This document shows positions 36,960 to 46,296 of a stretch of DNA of 64,000 nt, piece by piece. How positions within the stretch are numbered: the stretch's first letter is position 1; the number at the start of each line of letters is the position of its first letter. This DNA comes from Streptomyces seoulensis (GTDB taxonomy: Bacteria; Actinomycetota; Actinomycetes; Streptomycetales; Streptomycetaceae). Under the pieces are notes generated by a model. That model saw only the letters and a list, made by a program, of their open reading frames with translations. It did no database searches and was not told the DNA's origin. The translations under genes were made by a program, and so were the position numbers. The stretch spans positions 5,580,001 to 5,644,000 of the forward strand of contig NZ_CP032229.1 of NCBI RefSeq assembly GCF_004328625.1. The letters run 5' to 3'.

Positions 36960-37673
36960 TCAGACGAAGCTGTAGGGCGGGAGCGGGCCGTTCAGCCGGA
37001 AGTCGAGCCCCTCGCCGAGCTGATGGGCGACGCTCAGCTCCGTGGTCAGGAACGCCTCTTCCTGGTCGTCGGCCACCAGGAACGACACGCTGAGGAAGTC
37101 CGACCCGGTGGGCTGCGTGGAGTCCACGTCACGCGCGAAGGGCCGAAGCGCCTCGACCACCCCGGCGGCCAGCGCCTCCTGACGGGCCTGCACCTCCTGG
37201 GCGACCAGCTCACCGAGCCGCATCGCCGCCGACGGGTCGGCACTGCCGTCCCGGATCTCGTCGTTGAGCTGCCGGGCCGGGGGCGACTCGGCGAGGATCT
37301 GGCGCAGCAGGGAGTCCTCGTCCTGCGCCACCTTCAGGTGGTACTCGGTGCAGCCCGCCAGCTCCAGCAGCCGGTCGGTGTACTCCTCGGCCCGCTCCTC
37401 CAGCGCCGACCGCACCTCGTCGTCGCTCGCCGCCACCAGACCGAACCGCAGCGGCAGTACGGTGCCGTCGGCCATCAGCCGCTCCTGCACCTCCTGGTGC
37501 GCGCCGACGTCCCGCCGCTTGGGGCGCAGGTCCTCGGGCGCGTCGCTGACCACCGCGCACAGCGACCCGGCGGTCACCGCCCGCAGCGGGCCGGGGGACG
37601 CGCCGACGCCGCGCAGGCCGTCCAGGCGCAGCGGGTGCTGCTTGTCGGTGACGGAGTAGACGTAGACGCCCAT
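36960..37673 (-). CDS. gvpF: gas vesicle protein GvpF/GvpL family
   Basis: A 237-residue GvpF: MGVYVYSVTDKQHPL, then DGTVLPLRFGLVAASDDEV, then the C-terminal RLNGPLPPYSFV. These are the family's N-terminal strand, middle motif and end signature. It is an accessory protein that binds GvpA before shell incorporation. It lies 3 nt after gvpA, so the two are coupled. Confidence 0.95.
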   Translation of the reverse strand: MGVYVYSVTDKQHPLRLDGLRGVGASPGPLRAVTAGSLCAVVSDAPEDLRPKRRDVGAHQEVQERLMADGTVLPLRFGLVAASDDEVRSALEERAEEYTDRLLELAGCTEYHLKVAQDEDSLLRQILAESPPARQLNDEIRDGSADPSAAMRLGELVAQEVQARQEALAAGVVEALRPFARDVDSTQPTGSDFLSVSFLVADDQEEAFLTTELSVAHQLGEGLDFRLNGPLPPYSFV

Positions 37674-37676
37674 CGC

Positions 37677-38144
37677 TCATTCCCTCTCACGGGTCGAGGT
37701 CCGCTTGGCGGCGCGCTTGGCCGGCCGTCGCTTGCGCGCGGGCTCCCGCTCGCCCTCTTCCTCGTCGTCCTCGTCACTGTCACCGCCGGTGACCGCCTTG
37801 AGGGAGTCGGTGACCGCCTCGGCGGCCCCGCTCAGCGCGCCCTTGGACTTGCCCTTGGCGCCGCTCTCCATGGTGTCACCGACGATGTCGGTCAACTGGG
37901 CCGGCGCCTTGCGCCCCTCCTCCAGGTCCAGCCTGTTGCACGCCTCCGCGAAGCGCAGGTACGTGTCGACGCTGGCCACGACGATGCGAGCGTCGATCTT
38001 CAGTATCTCGATGCCCACCAGGGACACGCGGACGAAGATGTCGATCACCAGTCCGCGGTCCAGGATGAGTTCCAGGACGTCGTAGAGGCTGCCGCCGCCA
38101 CCGCCGCGGGCGACGTTGCCTCCGCCTTGCGGCACCACGGTCAT
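37677..38144 (-). CDS. gvpA: gas vesicle structural protein GvpA, extended
   Basis: A 155-residue GvpA-family protein. The shell domain is at about residues 19-65 ([48 protein letters not shown]). Cyanobacterial and haloarchaeal GvpA end near 70-75 residues; this one continues with a Lys/Gly/Ala segment, an acidic patch ([12 protein letters not shown]) and a basic end ([19 protein letters not shown]). ATG is preceded by GGGAGG 6 nt upstream. It is the second gene of the operon after gvpO. Confidence 0.92.
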   Translation of the reverse strand: MTVVPQGGGNVARGGGGGSLYDVLELILDRGLVIDIFVRVSLVGIEILKIDARIVVASVDTYLRFAEACNRLDLEEGRKAPAQLTDIVGDTMESGAKGKSKGALSGAAEAVTDSLKAVTGGDSDEDDEEEGEREPARKRRPAKRAAKRTSTRERE

Positions 38145-38168
38145 GGTGCCTCCCTTCACCGGCGGGTC

Positions 38169-38519
38169 TCAGCCGCGCCGGTCGATCTGTCCCCGGGTGT
38201 AGCGGCGCGTGCGCTCGTAGGACACGAGATCGCCCTCCTTGTCGAGGGACACGCGGTAGGTCGCCATCACGCTGGTCGTGTCGGGCACTCGCTCCAGTTC
38301 GAGCACCTCTACATCGGCCTCCCAACCGTCGTTCGTAGGTTTCAGCGCCGAGATCGAATCCGGAGCCCTGCCGATCAGTTCGCTGAGCTGCTCGGCCGCG
38401 ATCCGCATGGCCCAGGCAGGGCCCTTGGACGGGCGATGACGGGACTCACCGGCCGGTCGCCGGCCGGTGGCGCGACTGCTGCCGGTCCGCCGCCTGGCGG
38501 GCTCTTCTGCTGCGGCCAT
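38169..38519 (-). CDS. gvpO: gas vesicle protein GvpO
   Basis: A 116-residue GvpO. The conserved half is GWEADVEVLELERVPDTTSVMATYRVSLDKEGDLVSYERTRRYTRG-like. The N terminus is a short basic region (PARRRTGSSRATGRRPAGESRHRPSKG). It is the first gene of the operon, with gvpA following after 24 nt. GvpO is essential for gas vesicles in haloarchaea, with a possible regulatory role. Confidence 0.94.
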   Translation of the reverse strand: MAAAEEPARRRTGSSRATGRRPAGESRHRPSKGPAWAMRIAAEQLSELIGRAPDSISALKPTNDGWEADVEVLELERVPDTTSVMATYRVSLDKEGDLVSYERTRRYTRGQIDRRG

Positions 38520-38790
38520 GGTCTCTCCGGTGGTCGAAGCGGTCTCTCCGGCAGGACCGGAGCGGGCGCCAGATTCCACGCATGAACATACAATTTCAGC
38601 ATATAGGGTTATACGTCGCATCAACGTCGGGCGGCTCTCGAAGGGCTCGCCGGAACCGCGTGCGCGGCTCTCGCGGAGCCTCGGCGTGGCTGGGGTGCGT
38701 GCGATCCCCTCTTCCTCGATCGCGGGCCGGGTCGGGGGTGCAGGCCGTAACCCGGTTGTCTCCCCGACCCTTTCCGAAGGGAACCGGTTC
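38520..38790. promoter_or_regulatory. divergent promoter region of the gas vesicle locus
   Basis: These 271 bp separate the gvpO start from the divergent polyampholyte gene. Around 38580-38630 lies the most A/T-rich stretch nearby (AACATACAATTTCAGCATAT then GGGTTATAC). GGGTTAT resembles the -10 of stress sigma factors of the SigB type (GGGTAT), but no clear -35 is seen. No small gene or terminator is evident here. Confidence 0.45.
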
Positions 38791-39696
38791 ATGAATGACA
38801 CGACCAAGGTCGCTCTCGCCGCCGCCGTCGCCGGTGGCTACGTACTCGGACGCACGAAGAAGGGACGTCTCGCCTTCGCCCTGGCGACCTACCTCGCCGG
38901 AAGGCGCACGGGGCTCAATCCCCAGGCACTCCTGAGCGAGGGGTTCGGCAAACTCGGCGAGATACCGGGCGTCTCCGATCTGAACGAGCAGCTCCGCGGC
39001 GAACTGTTGAACGCGGGACGTACGGCGCTTACCGCCCAGGCCGACCGCCGCCTCGGGGGCCTCGCCGAGTCCCTCCGCGAGCGCACGCAGCGCATCGGCG
39101 AGAAGAAGGACAAGACCGAGGAAGAGGAGCCGGAGGACTCCGAGGAGCCGGAGGAGACCGAAGAGCAAGAGGAGGAGGAAGGCGAGTTCGAGGACGAGGC
39201 GGAGGAGCCGGAGGAGTCCGAAGAGCCGGAGGAGGAAGAGGAGTTCGAGGAGGAGGACGAAGAAGAAGTAGAGGAACCGCGGGCGGAGGAGGAGCCCGAG
39301 GAGGACGAGGAAGAGGAGGACGAGGAGGACGAGGACGAGGAGGACGAGGGCGAGGAGGACGAGGAGGAGCCCGAGGAAGAGCCTGAGGAGGAGGCCGAGG
39401 AAGAGGAAGAGGAGGAGCCGGAGGAGGAGCCCAAGAGGCCTTCACCGCGCCGCCGGGCCCCCGAGAAGAAGGCCCCCGCCAAGAAGTCGGCCCCGGCCAA
39501 GAAGGCTCCGGCCAAGAAGGCCCCGGCCAAGAAGGCGCCCGCCAAGAAGTCGGCCCCGGCGAAGAAGGCCCCGGCGAAGAAGGCGCCCGCCAAGAAGTCG
39601 GCCCCGGCCAAGAAGACGGCCGCGAAGAAGGCCCCCGCCAAGAAGGCTCCGGCGAAGAAGTCGGCCGCCAAGAAGACCACCGGGCGTCGGAGGTAG
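38791..39696 (+). CDS. charged polyampholyte protein with histone H1-like tail
   Basis: A 301-residue protein in three parts. Residues 1-108 form a folded or amphipathic region ([34 protein letters not shown], then [20 protein letters not shown]) resembling small gas-vesicle-linked actinobacterial proteins. Residues ~110-215 are almost uninterrupted Glu/Asp. Residues ~226-295 are KKAPAKK and KKSAPAKK repeats like histone H1. Opposite charges in one chain suggest self-association or phase separation. Position next to gvp genes suggests it may correspond to the accessory genes called gvpY or gvpZ in other Streptomyces, which I cannot verify. ATG with GAAGGGAA upstream. Confidence 0.85.
   Translation: MNDTTKVALAAAVAGGYVLGRTKKGRLAFALATYLAGRRTGLNPQALLSEGFGKLGEIPGVSDLNEQLRGELLNAGRTALTAQADRRLGGLAESLRERTQRIGEKKDKTEEEEPEDSEEPEETEEQEEEEGEFEDEAEEPEESEEPEEEEEFEEEDEEEVEEPRAEEEPEEDEEEEDEEDEDEEDEGEEDEEEPEEEPEEEAEEEEEEEPEEEPKRPSPRRRAPEKKAPAKKSAPAKKAPAKKAPAKKAPAKKSAPAKKAPAKKAPAKKSAPAKKTAAKKAPAKKAPAKKSAAKKTTGRRR
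39466..39675 (+). repeat. coding repeats for KKAPAKK motif
   Basis: Tandem 12-21-nt units encode [12 protein letters not shown] and KKSAPAKK in the C terminus of the polyampholyte protein. Units vary at third positions (GCC/GCG/GCT, CCC/CCG), so selection seems to act on the protein. Length can change by slippage between strains. Confidence 0.85.
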
Positions 39697-39699
39697 GCG

Positions 39700-40701
39700 A
39701 TGGCAGGCAAGGAAGACGTCAAGGACGGTGCCGGCTCCGGTCTGGACATGCTGCGGAGCGAAGTCGGCGACTACCTCGGTGCCCAGGCGCAGAACCTCGT
39801 CGGGAAGACGGGGGAGAAGCTGACGGGCCTGACCCAGAAACTCCTCGACTCGGCCAGCGGTGACGGCGGCGGCGGTGGTGGTGGTGGCGGCTTCATCAAG
39901 GGCGTCGGCAGCCGCATCCTCCAGGGTGAATCGCCGTTCAAGGCGATAGTCACCGAGAAGGCCGGGGACGTCAAAGACAAGGTGGTGGACAAGGCCAAGG
40001 GCCTGTTCGGCGGCAAGAGCAAGGGGAAGTCCGGCCGCGCCAAGGTGATGAACATCATCGAGGTGCTGGACATCGGGCTCCCGCTGCGCACCACTTACGA
40101 CCACTGGACCCAGTACGACGAGTTCAGCGGCTTCACCAAGGGCGTGCAGAGCGTCTCCCAGAGCGACGAGATCACCAGCGACTGGAAGCTGAAGGTCGGC
40201 CCCTCCAAGCGTAGTTACAAGGCGAGCGTGCAGGAGCAGATCCCGGACGACCGGATCGTCTGGACCTCCGAGGGCGCCAAGGGCACCACGCGCGGCTGCG
40301 TGACCTTCCATGAACTCGCCCCCTCGCTGACCCGGATCGTCCTCGTCGTCGAGTACTCCCCGGCCGGTTTCTTCGAGAAGACCGGCAACATCTGGCGCGC
40401 CCAGGGCCGCCGCCTGCGGCTGGACTTCAAGAACTTCCAGCGCTACGTCAGCTTCGCCGACCCGGACGAGGTGGAGGGCTGGCGCGGCGAGATCCGCGAC
40501 GGCGAGGTCGTCCGCACCCACGAGGAGGCCCTGGAGGAGGAGGAACAGGAAGCGGCCGAAGAGGGCGAAGAGGGCGAGGGTGACGAGGAGGAGTACGAGG
40601 ACGAGTACGAAGACGAGGAAGAGGACGACGAAGCCCCCGACGAGGAGGGCGAGTACGAGGACGAAGAGGAAGAGGACGAGGAGGACGAGGAAGAGAGGTG
40701 A
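39700..40701 (+). CDS. SRPBCC protein with acidic C-terminal tail
   Basis: A 333-residue protein: an N-terminal helical region ([20 protein letters not shown]), a poly-Gly linker (about residues 56-65), a lysine-rich stretch ([18 protein letters not shown]), an SRPBCC/cyclase domain (about 118-265, [20 protein letters not shown]) and a Glu/Asp/Tyr-rich tail of about 60 residues. It begins 3 nt after the polyampholyte gene, so the two are coupled. The domain could bind a hydrophobic ligand; the tail matches the charge pattern of GvpJ and of its upstream neighbour. It is a paralogue of the gene at 31747. Confidence 0.88.
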   Translation: MAGKEDVKDGAGSGLDMLRSEVGDYLGAQAQNLVGKTGEKLTGLTQKLLDSASGDGGGGGGGGGFIKGVGSRILQGESPFKAIVTEKAGDVKDKVVDKAKGLFGGKSKGKSGRAKVMNIIEVLDIGLPLRTTYDHWTQYDEFSGFTKGVQSVSQSDEITSDWKLKVGPSKRSYKASVQEQIPDDRIVWTSEGAKGTTRGCVTFHELAPSLTRIVLVVEYSPAGFFEKTGNIWRAQGRRLRLDFKNFQRYVSFADPDEVEGWRGEIRDGEVVRTHEEALEEEEQEAAEEGEEGEGDEEEYEDEYEDEEEDDEAPDEEGEYEDEEEEDEEDEEER

Positions 40702-40716
40702 CTCCCGTACCGCTCA

Positions 40717-40754
40717 CCGGGCGCGCCCGCCCCCGCCACGGCGGCCGCGCCCGG
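40717..40754. terminator. terminator between convergent genes
   Basis: 9-bp arms CCGGGCGCG and CGCGCCCGG with a 20-nt loop, after the SRPBCC gene and before the convergent epoxide hydrolase end. Confidence 0.6.
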
Positions 40755-40763
40755 CGGGCATGA

Positions 40764-41972
40764 TCAGCGCCGCTCCGGCTCCCGGCTCCGCAACTCCCGG
40801 AAGAACGCCCGGACATCCCCCACCAGCAACTCCGGCTGCTCCATCGCCGCGAAGTGCCCGCCCCGGTCGAACTCCGTCCAGCGCACGATGTCGTCGTGCC
40901 GCTCCGCGAGGTGCCGCAGCGCGATGAAGTTCTCGCACGGGAAGGCGGCGAACGCGGTCGGGGTACGGGACGGCTCGGGCGGCTGCCCCCAACTGTCCGC
41001 GTGAGCACGCTCGTAGTAGATGCGCGCGGACGAACCAGCCGTCCTGGTCAGCCAGTACAGCATCACGTCGGTGAGCAGATGGTCGCGGTCGACGGCGTCC
41101 TCGGGGCGGTCCGCCGAGTCCGTCCACTCCTTGAACTTCTCCGCGATCCAGGCCAGTTGGCCCACGGGGGAGTCGGTGAGGGCGTAGGACAGGGTCTGCG
41201 GGCGGGTGGACTGGATGTCGGCGTACCCCTGCCGCTCCCGGCTCCACTCCTTCATCCGCTCCCAGGAGGCGAGGGTGCGCGCCCGCTGTGCCGGGCTCAG
41301 CGCGGCGAGTTCCTCGCCGGTCGGCTCGGCGGTCGCTCCGGCGCCCGGGATCAGGTTCAGATGGACGCCGATGACGTGCCCCGGGCGGATACGGCCCAGT
41401 TCGCGGGAGACGGCCGCGCCCCAGTCGCCGCCCTGCGCGCCGTACCGCTGGTAGCCCAGGCGGTGCATCAGCTCCGCGAAGGCCGCCGCCGTCCTGCGGT
41501 ACTCCCAGCCGGGCTCGCGGGTCGGGCCGGAGAAACCGAAGCCGGGGATGGACGGCAGCACCAGATGGAAGGCGTCGGCCGGGTCACCGCCGTGCGCGCG
41601 GGGATCGGTCAGCGGGCCGGCGATCCGCTCGAACTCGGCGAAGGAGCCGGGCCAGCCGTGCGTGACGATCAGCGGGGTCGCGTCCGGCTCGGGGGAGCGG
41701 ATGTGCGCGAAGTGGATGTCCGCGCCGTCGATCGTCGTCATGAACTGCGGCCACCGGTTCAGCCGGGCCTCCGCCGCCCGCCAGTCGTACTCGTGCCGCC
41801 AGTACGCGGCCAGCTCGCGCAGATAGTCGCGCGGCACACCGTAGTCCCAGCCCACGCAGGGCAGTTCGTCCGGCCAGCGGGTGCGGTCGAGGCGGTGGCG
41901 CAGGTCCGCCAGCTCGCTCTCCGGGATGTCGATACGGAACGGGCGGATACCGGTGTCCGGTGCGATGGTCAT
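40764..41972 (-). CDS. epoxide hydrolase (EHN type)
   Basis: A 402-residue alpha/beta hydrolase with the N-terminal epoxide hydrolase (EHN) domain (FRIDIPESELADLRHRLDRTRWP). The oxyanion motif is HGWPGS, the nucleophile Asp is in QGGDWGAAVS, and the catalytic His is in RGGHFAAMEQP. It would convert an epoxide to a diol. No pathway neighbour indicates the substrate. A single gene on the minus strand. Confidence 0.94.
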   Translation of the reverse strand: MTIAPDTGIRPFRIDIPESELADLRHRLDRTRWPDELPCVGWDYGVPRDYLRELAAYWRHEYDWRAAEARLNRWPQFMTTIDGADIHFAHIRSPEPDATPLIVTHGWPGSFAEFERIAGPLTDPRAHGGDPADAFHLVLPSIPGFGFSGPTREPGWEYRRTAAAFAELMHRLGYQRYGAQGGDWGAAVSRELGRIRPGHVIGVHLNLIPGAGATAEPTGEELAALSPAQRARTLASWERMKEWSRERQGYADIQSTRPQTLSYALTDSPVGQLAWIAEKFKEWTDSADRPEDAVDRDHLLTDVMLYWLTRTAGSSARIYYERAHADSWGQPPEPSRTPTAFAAFPCENFIALRHLAERHDDIVRWTEFDRGGHFAAMEQPELLVGDVRAFFRELRSREPERR

Positions 41973-42086
41973 GCCGGCGCAGCCTAGGCGCTTCGGTCAC
42001 CCGGTGACCGATCATTTCCGGCGGGTCCGCTGGGCCGAACGGCTGTCGCCCGGTGCGGTGTGGCGCGGCCCGGGTACGTGCCCTGC

Positions 42087-43385
42087 ATGGACGGCTTCGA
42101 CGTGGACCCGGCGTTGCGGGACGCACTGGACCGGCTCACCCTGCTGGACCAGACCGCCGGCGTACTGGCGAGCACGCTCGACGCGGCGGAGGGGGTCAGC
42201 CGGGTGTGCCGGGTGCTGGTGCCCGCGCTGGCCGACTGGAGCGTGGGCGACCTCATGGACGAGAGCGGCCGCCTGGAGCGCGTCTGCGTCACCCGCCGGG
42301 AGCAGGGGACCCCGATGGTCGGCATGACCGGGGTGCTGCCCGGCGTGGGCGAGGACTCCGACGACCCGTGGTCGCGGGTGCTGCGCGGGGCGGGCGCGCT
42401 GCTGCTGTCCGCCGAGCGGTTCGAGGCCGGCTCCGAGACCCCCGACCCGCTGCACGCGCTCAACAGCGAGCTGTTCCGGCGGCTGGGCGGCGCCTCGGGC
42501 GTCGTCGCGCCGCTGCGCGCCCGGCGGCGGGTGCTCGGCGCGCTGACCCTGGTCCGCGAGTCCGGCCGGGCCCCGTTCGAGGAGGCGGACCTGGCGCTGG
42601 TGGAGGGGCTGGCGCACCGGGTGGCCCTCGCGGTGGACAACGCCCGGCTGCACACCGAGGTGCAGACCATCGCCGAGCGCCTGCAACGCTCGCTGCTGCC
42701 CCGCCTGCCGGTCATCGGCGGCCTGCGCATCGCCGCCCGCTACACCCCGGCCGCGTCGTCCGCGCAGGTGGGCGGCGACTGGTACGACAGCTTCACGCTG
42801 CCGCAGGGCGACATCTCGCTGATCATCGGCGACGTCACCGGCCACGACCTCCAGGCGGCGGTCGCCATGAGCCAGATCCGCAACATGCTGCGCGGCATCG
42901 CCTGCGACCGCCAGGAGCCGCCCGGCCGCATCCTGCGCCGGCTGGACCTGGCGATGGCCGTGCTCTACCCGCACCAGACAGCCACCTGCGTCTACGGCCT
43001 GCTCAAGGGGCCGGAGAACGGCCGCTACCAGCTGGACTGGGCGTCCGCCGGCCATCTGCCGCCGCTGCTGATCACCCCGGCCGGGGACACCACGTACCTG
43101 GACTCCGGGCGCGGCATGGTGCTCGGCGTCGACCCCGGGAGCCACCGCACCGGCGCCACGACCGTGCTGCCGCCCGCGAGCACCCTGCTGCTCTACACCG
43201 ACGGTCTGGTGGAACGCCGGGGCGAGTCCCTCGACCACGGCCTCACCCGGCTGCGCCAGCACGCGGCCACCCTGGTCGACCAGGACCTGGACGTCATGTG
43301 CGAGGAACTGCAGGCCGGCCTCGCCCCGGACGCCGAGGACGACGTCGCCCTGATCGCCCTGCGGCTGCCCACTTCCGGTGGCTAG
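42087..43385 (+). CDS. GAF-SpoIIE (PP2C) serine phosphatase
   Basis: A 432-residue protein with an N-terminal GAF domain (about 15-190) and a SpoIIE-type PP2C phosphatase (about 200-430). Metal-binding motifs are VGGDWYDSF, IGDVTGHD, TLLLYTDGLVERR and DAEDDVALIALRL. Such enzymes dephosphorylate anti-sigma-factor antagonists of the STAS family in partner switching. No STAS gene is adjacent; one is at 60566. ATG start. It is followed after 6 nt by the FUSC-type gene. Confidence 0.93.
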   Translation: MDGFDVDPALRDALDRLTLLDQTAGVLASTLDAAEGVSRVCRVLVPALADWSVGDLMDESGRLERVCVTRREQGTPMVGMTGVLPGVGEDSDDPWSRVLRGAGALLLSAERFEAGSETPDPLHALNSELFRRLGGASGVVAPLRARRRVLGALTLVRESGRAPFEEADLALVEGLAHRVALAVDNARLHTEVQTIAERLQRSLLPRLPVIGGLRIAARYTPAASSAQVGGDWYDSFTLPQGDISLIIGDVTGHDLQAAVAMSQIRNMLRGIACDRQEPPGRILRRLDLAMAVLYPHQTATCVYGLLKGPENGRYQLDWASAGHLPPLLITPAGDTTYLDSGRGMVLGVDPGSHRTGATTVLPPASTLLLYTDGLVERRGESLDHGLTRLRQHAATLVDQDLDVMCEELQAGLAPDAEDDVALIALRLPTSGG

Positions 43386-43391
43386 CCGGGC

Positions 43392-44567
43392 ATGACGGGG
43401 CCCTCCGCGTGGCACCCGGCCGGAGTGCGAGGGATACGTACCGTGTGGCAAGGATTGACGGGGGACCTCTCGGCCGCGGCCACCGCCGCGCGCCGGGCCT
43501 GGGCGGGCCCGAGCCGGGAACGGGATCTCGTGCTCCAGGCGCTCAAGGCGGCGCTGGCCGCCTGGGTGGCCTGGGCGGTGGCGGGCTGGTGGCTTCAGGC
43601 GCCGGTGGCGTTCGTCGCGCCCTGGGTGGCGGTCGTGCTGGTGGAGTCCACCGTCTACCGCTCCCTCACCCATGGCCTCCAGCAGCTCGCCGCGATCGCG
43701 GTGGGCACGATCGTGGCCACCGTGGTGGGGCTGCTGCTGCCGCACACCGAGGCCGCGATGGCCGTCGTCCTGCCGGTGGTGCTGCTGCTCGGCCAGTGGC
43801 GCCGGCTCGGCAGCCAGGGCATCTACGCCGCCACCGGCGCCCTGTTCACCCTGACCGCTGGACCCGTCTCCGTCGTCACCTCCGCCGCCCGGCTCGGCGA
43901 GGCGCTGTTCGGCGCGGTGGTCGGCCTCGCCGTCAACGCCCTGATCCGGCCGCCCCTCTACCTCCGCGACGCCCGCGCCCTGCTCCAGGACGCGGCCGAC
44001 GAGACCCACGACATCCTCCAGCAGGTCGCCGAGGGCCTCGCCGCCGGCCGTTTCGACCCCGACGAGGTGAACGGCTGGCACGACCGCGCGCTGCGGCTCC
44101 ACCCCCTGGTCGAGCAGGCCAAGGCCGCCGTCGGCTGGAACCGGGAGAGCCTGCGCATCAACCACCGCCACCGCCCCAGGGCCGTACCCCAGCCCGGCCG
44201 CGGCTACGACGACGCGGTCACCGTGCTGGAGTACGCGGCCGTGCACACGGCGGGCGTCACCCGCACCGTGCTGGAGACCGTCTCCGACGACGAGGCCACC
44301 CGGCTGGAGCCGGGCCTGGCCCGGCACTACGCCCGCTACCTCGGCCTGACCGCGCACGCCCTGCGCCTGTACAGCAACAGCCGCTTCGGCCCGGCGGCCG
44401 AGGACGGACTGCGCGACGCGGTGCACGACATGCGCGAGACGCTCCGGACCCTGCGCCAGGACCTCGTCCGCACCAGCAGCGACGACCCGGCCGGCATCGC
44501 CGTCTACGGCGCCCTGCTCGCCCAGGCCCACCGCCTCGCCCGCCAGATGGTCCTCTCGGCCAACTGA
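43392..44567 (+). CDS. FUSC/aromatic-acid-exporter-like membrane protein
   Basis: A 391-residue protein with six hydrophobic segments in the first ~190 residues (from ALKAALAAWVAWAVAGWW) and a long soluble helical C-terminal domain. The pattern matches FUSC/YhfK-like or aromatic acid exporter proteins, in half-length form. Overlapping transcription with the GAF-SpoIIE gene is likely because the spacing is 6 nt. Substrate unknown. Confidence 0.85.
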   Translation: MTGPSAWHPAGVRGIRTVWQGLTGDLSAAATAARRAWAGPSRERDLVLQALKAALAAWVAWAVAGWWLQAPVAFVAPWVAVVLVESTVYRSLTHGLQQLAAIAVGTIVATVVGLLLPHTEAAMAVVLPVVLLLGQWRRLGSQGIYAATGALFTLTAGPVSVVTSAARLGEALFGAVVGLAVNALIRPPLYLRDARALLQDAADETHDILQQVAEGLAAGRFDPDEVNGWHDRALRLHPLVEQAKAAVGWNRESLRINHRHRPRAVPQPGRGYDDAVTVLEYAAVHTAGVTRTVLETVSDDEATRLEPGLARHYARYLGLTAHALRLYSNSRFGPAAEDGLRDAVHDMRETLRTLRQDLVRTSSDDPAGIAVYGALLAQAHRLARQMVLSAN

Positions 44568-44575
44568 GAGCGGGC

Positions 44576-46096
44576 TCAGGTGTGCCGGGCGTGCACCGGG
44601 TTGTCGGCCACCTCGTCCGGGCACTTGCGGTGGGCCCGGCGGGCCGGGCGGTCGCGGTGCCAGTCGAAGGCGGCGAGGGCCAGGGAGGCGGCCATGCCGA
44701 CCAGCGCGGCGACCAGGGCCGTCACCAGGGCGGTGCGGTAGTCGCCGTGGGTGCTGCCGAGCACCACGTAGAACAGGCCGGGCAGCGCGGCCGTACCCAC
44801 CGCCGCGCCGAGCCGCTGGCCGGTCTGGAGCGCGCCCCCGGCCGCGCCCGCCATGCGGACCGGGACGTCGCGCAGGGTCATGGTGATGTTGGGGGACACC
44901 ACGAAGCCGGAGCCGACACCGCCGAGGAACAGCACCGGCGCGGCCACCCAGGGCGCGATGCCGAGCGGCGCCAGCCGCAGCAGCAGCGCGGTGCCGCCGA
45001 GGCCCAGGATCACCCCGACCAGGCCGCACACCGTCAGCACCCGGCCGAACCGCTCCACCAGCCGCCCTGCGAGCACGGCCGCGCTCGCCGAACCGAGCGC
45101 GAACGCCGTCACCGCGAGGCCGGACTTGAGCGGGGAGTAGCCGAGCCCGTGCTGGTAGAACAGCGCGAACACCAGCCAGACCCCGCTGAAGCCGACGAAG
45201 TACAGCGTGCCCACCCCCGCGCCCACCGCGTAGCCGCGCACCGTGGTGAACAGCCGGGGATCGAGCAGCGGCTGCTTCTCCCGGGCGACCAGCCGCCGCT
45301 GCCACAGCACGAAGCCCAGCAGCAGCATCACCGCGACCGGGAACAGCCACCACAGCCGCTGAAGACCACCCGAGTCCGCCTGGACCAGCGGATACATCAG
45401 CGCCAGCACCCCGGTGCCCAGCAGCAGGATGCCCAGCACGTCCACGCTCCAGCGCCCCCGGCGCTCGATCCGGGGCAGCAGCCGGCGGCCCAGCAGGACG
45501 GCGAGCAGCCCGATGGGGACGTTGACGTAGAAGATCCACCGCCAGCCCTGCTCGCCGGAGGCCAGGGCGAGGACGGCGCCGCCGGTGATCGGGCCGATCG
45601 CGGAGGAGATGCCCACGGTCGCGCCGAAGAAGCCGAAGGCCCGGCCGCGCTCCTCGCCCCGGAACATCTGCTGGATCAGCGCCGAGTTCTGCGGGGCCAT
45701 GAACCCCGCCGCCAGCCCCTGGCAGAGCCGGGCCAGCACCAGCAGCGTGATGTCCGGCGCCGCGCCGCACGCCGCGCTGAAGATCACGAACCCGCTGAGC
45801 GCCAGCAGGAAGATCCGGCGCCGGTCCAGCGCGTCGCCCAGCCGCCCGGCGGTGACCAGGGCGAGCGCGAAGGTCAGGGCGTACCCGGAGACCACCCACT
45901 GCACCTCGGCCGGCGTGGCGTGCAGATCGCGCTGGATGGTGGGCAGCGCCACCGCGACGATCGTCACGTCCAGCAGACTCATGAAACCGGCGACCAGGGT
46001 CACCCACAGGGCCCGCCACCTGCGCGGGTCCGGCTCGTACCCGCTCTCGGGGGCGGACGGCCGCCCGCCGCCCGCCGTCGATGCCGACGCAGTCAC
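44576..46096 (-). CDS. MFS transporter, DHA2 (14-helix) family
   Basis: A 506-residue drug:H+ antiporter of the DHA2 type with about 14 helices. Visible motifs include LLDVTIVAVALPTIQRDL in helix 1, GRLGDALDRRR after helix 2 and a GAIGPITGG-like motif C (SSAIGPITGGAV). The GTG start has AGGAG 6 nt upstream. It is convergent with the FUSC-type gene (8 nt) and divergent from another MFS gene. The exported compound is unknown. Confidence 0.92.
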   Translation of the reverse strand: MTASASTAGGGRPSAPESGYEPDPRRWRALWVTLVAGFMSLLDVTIVAVALPTIQRDLHATPAEVQWVVSGYALTFALALVTAGRLGDALDRRRIFLLALSGFVIFSAACGAAPDITLLVLARLCQGLAAGFMAPQNSALIQQMFRGEERGRAFGFFGATVGISSAIGPITGGAVLALASGEQGWRWIFYVNVPIGLLAVLLGRRLLPRIERRGRWSVDVLGILLLGTGVLALMYPLVQADSGGLQRLWWLFPVAVMLLLGFVLWQRRLVAREKQPLLDPRLFTTVRGYAVGAGVGTLYFVGFSGVWLVFALFYQHGLGYSPLKSGLAVTAFALGSASAAVLAGRLVERFGRVLTVCGLVGVILGLGGTALLLRLAPLGIAPWVAAPVLFLGGVGSGFVVSPNITMTLRDVPVRMAGAAGGALQTGQRLGAAVGTAALPGLFYVVLGSTHGDYRTALVTALVAALVGMAASLALAAFDWHRDRPARRAHRKCPDEVADNPVHARHT

Positions 46097-46296
46097 CAGG
46101 GCTCCTCTCACCGGGGACGCACATCGGGCATCCGAGTTCCCCCCTGGGACCCCGGCACGCACTCGGACGGCCCCCTGACGGCCCCCGTTCGATGACCCTC
46201 GGTAGCGGCACGGACGCACAGTGAAGAGGATCGTTTGAGCGCGCGCTGACTGCGCAGGTGTTCTGCTTGGAAACGTGTACGGCGAAAGGAACACCC

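Noticed and set aside
39109..39440. Simple-sequence GAG/GAC-rich DNA as a non-coding repeat
   Set aside because: It is in frame within a gene, the codons vary (GAG, GAA, GAC), and the encoded acidic stretch resembles those of neighbouring proteins.
39466..39675. Possible CRISPR-like or tandem DNA repeat
   Set aside because: Repeats have no spacers, are 12-21 nt units in frame, and encode KKAPAKK motifs.
42053..46195. 1380-residue plus-strand open frame
   Set aside because: Low-complexity Arg/Pro/Gly/His composition and a second frame of known genes.
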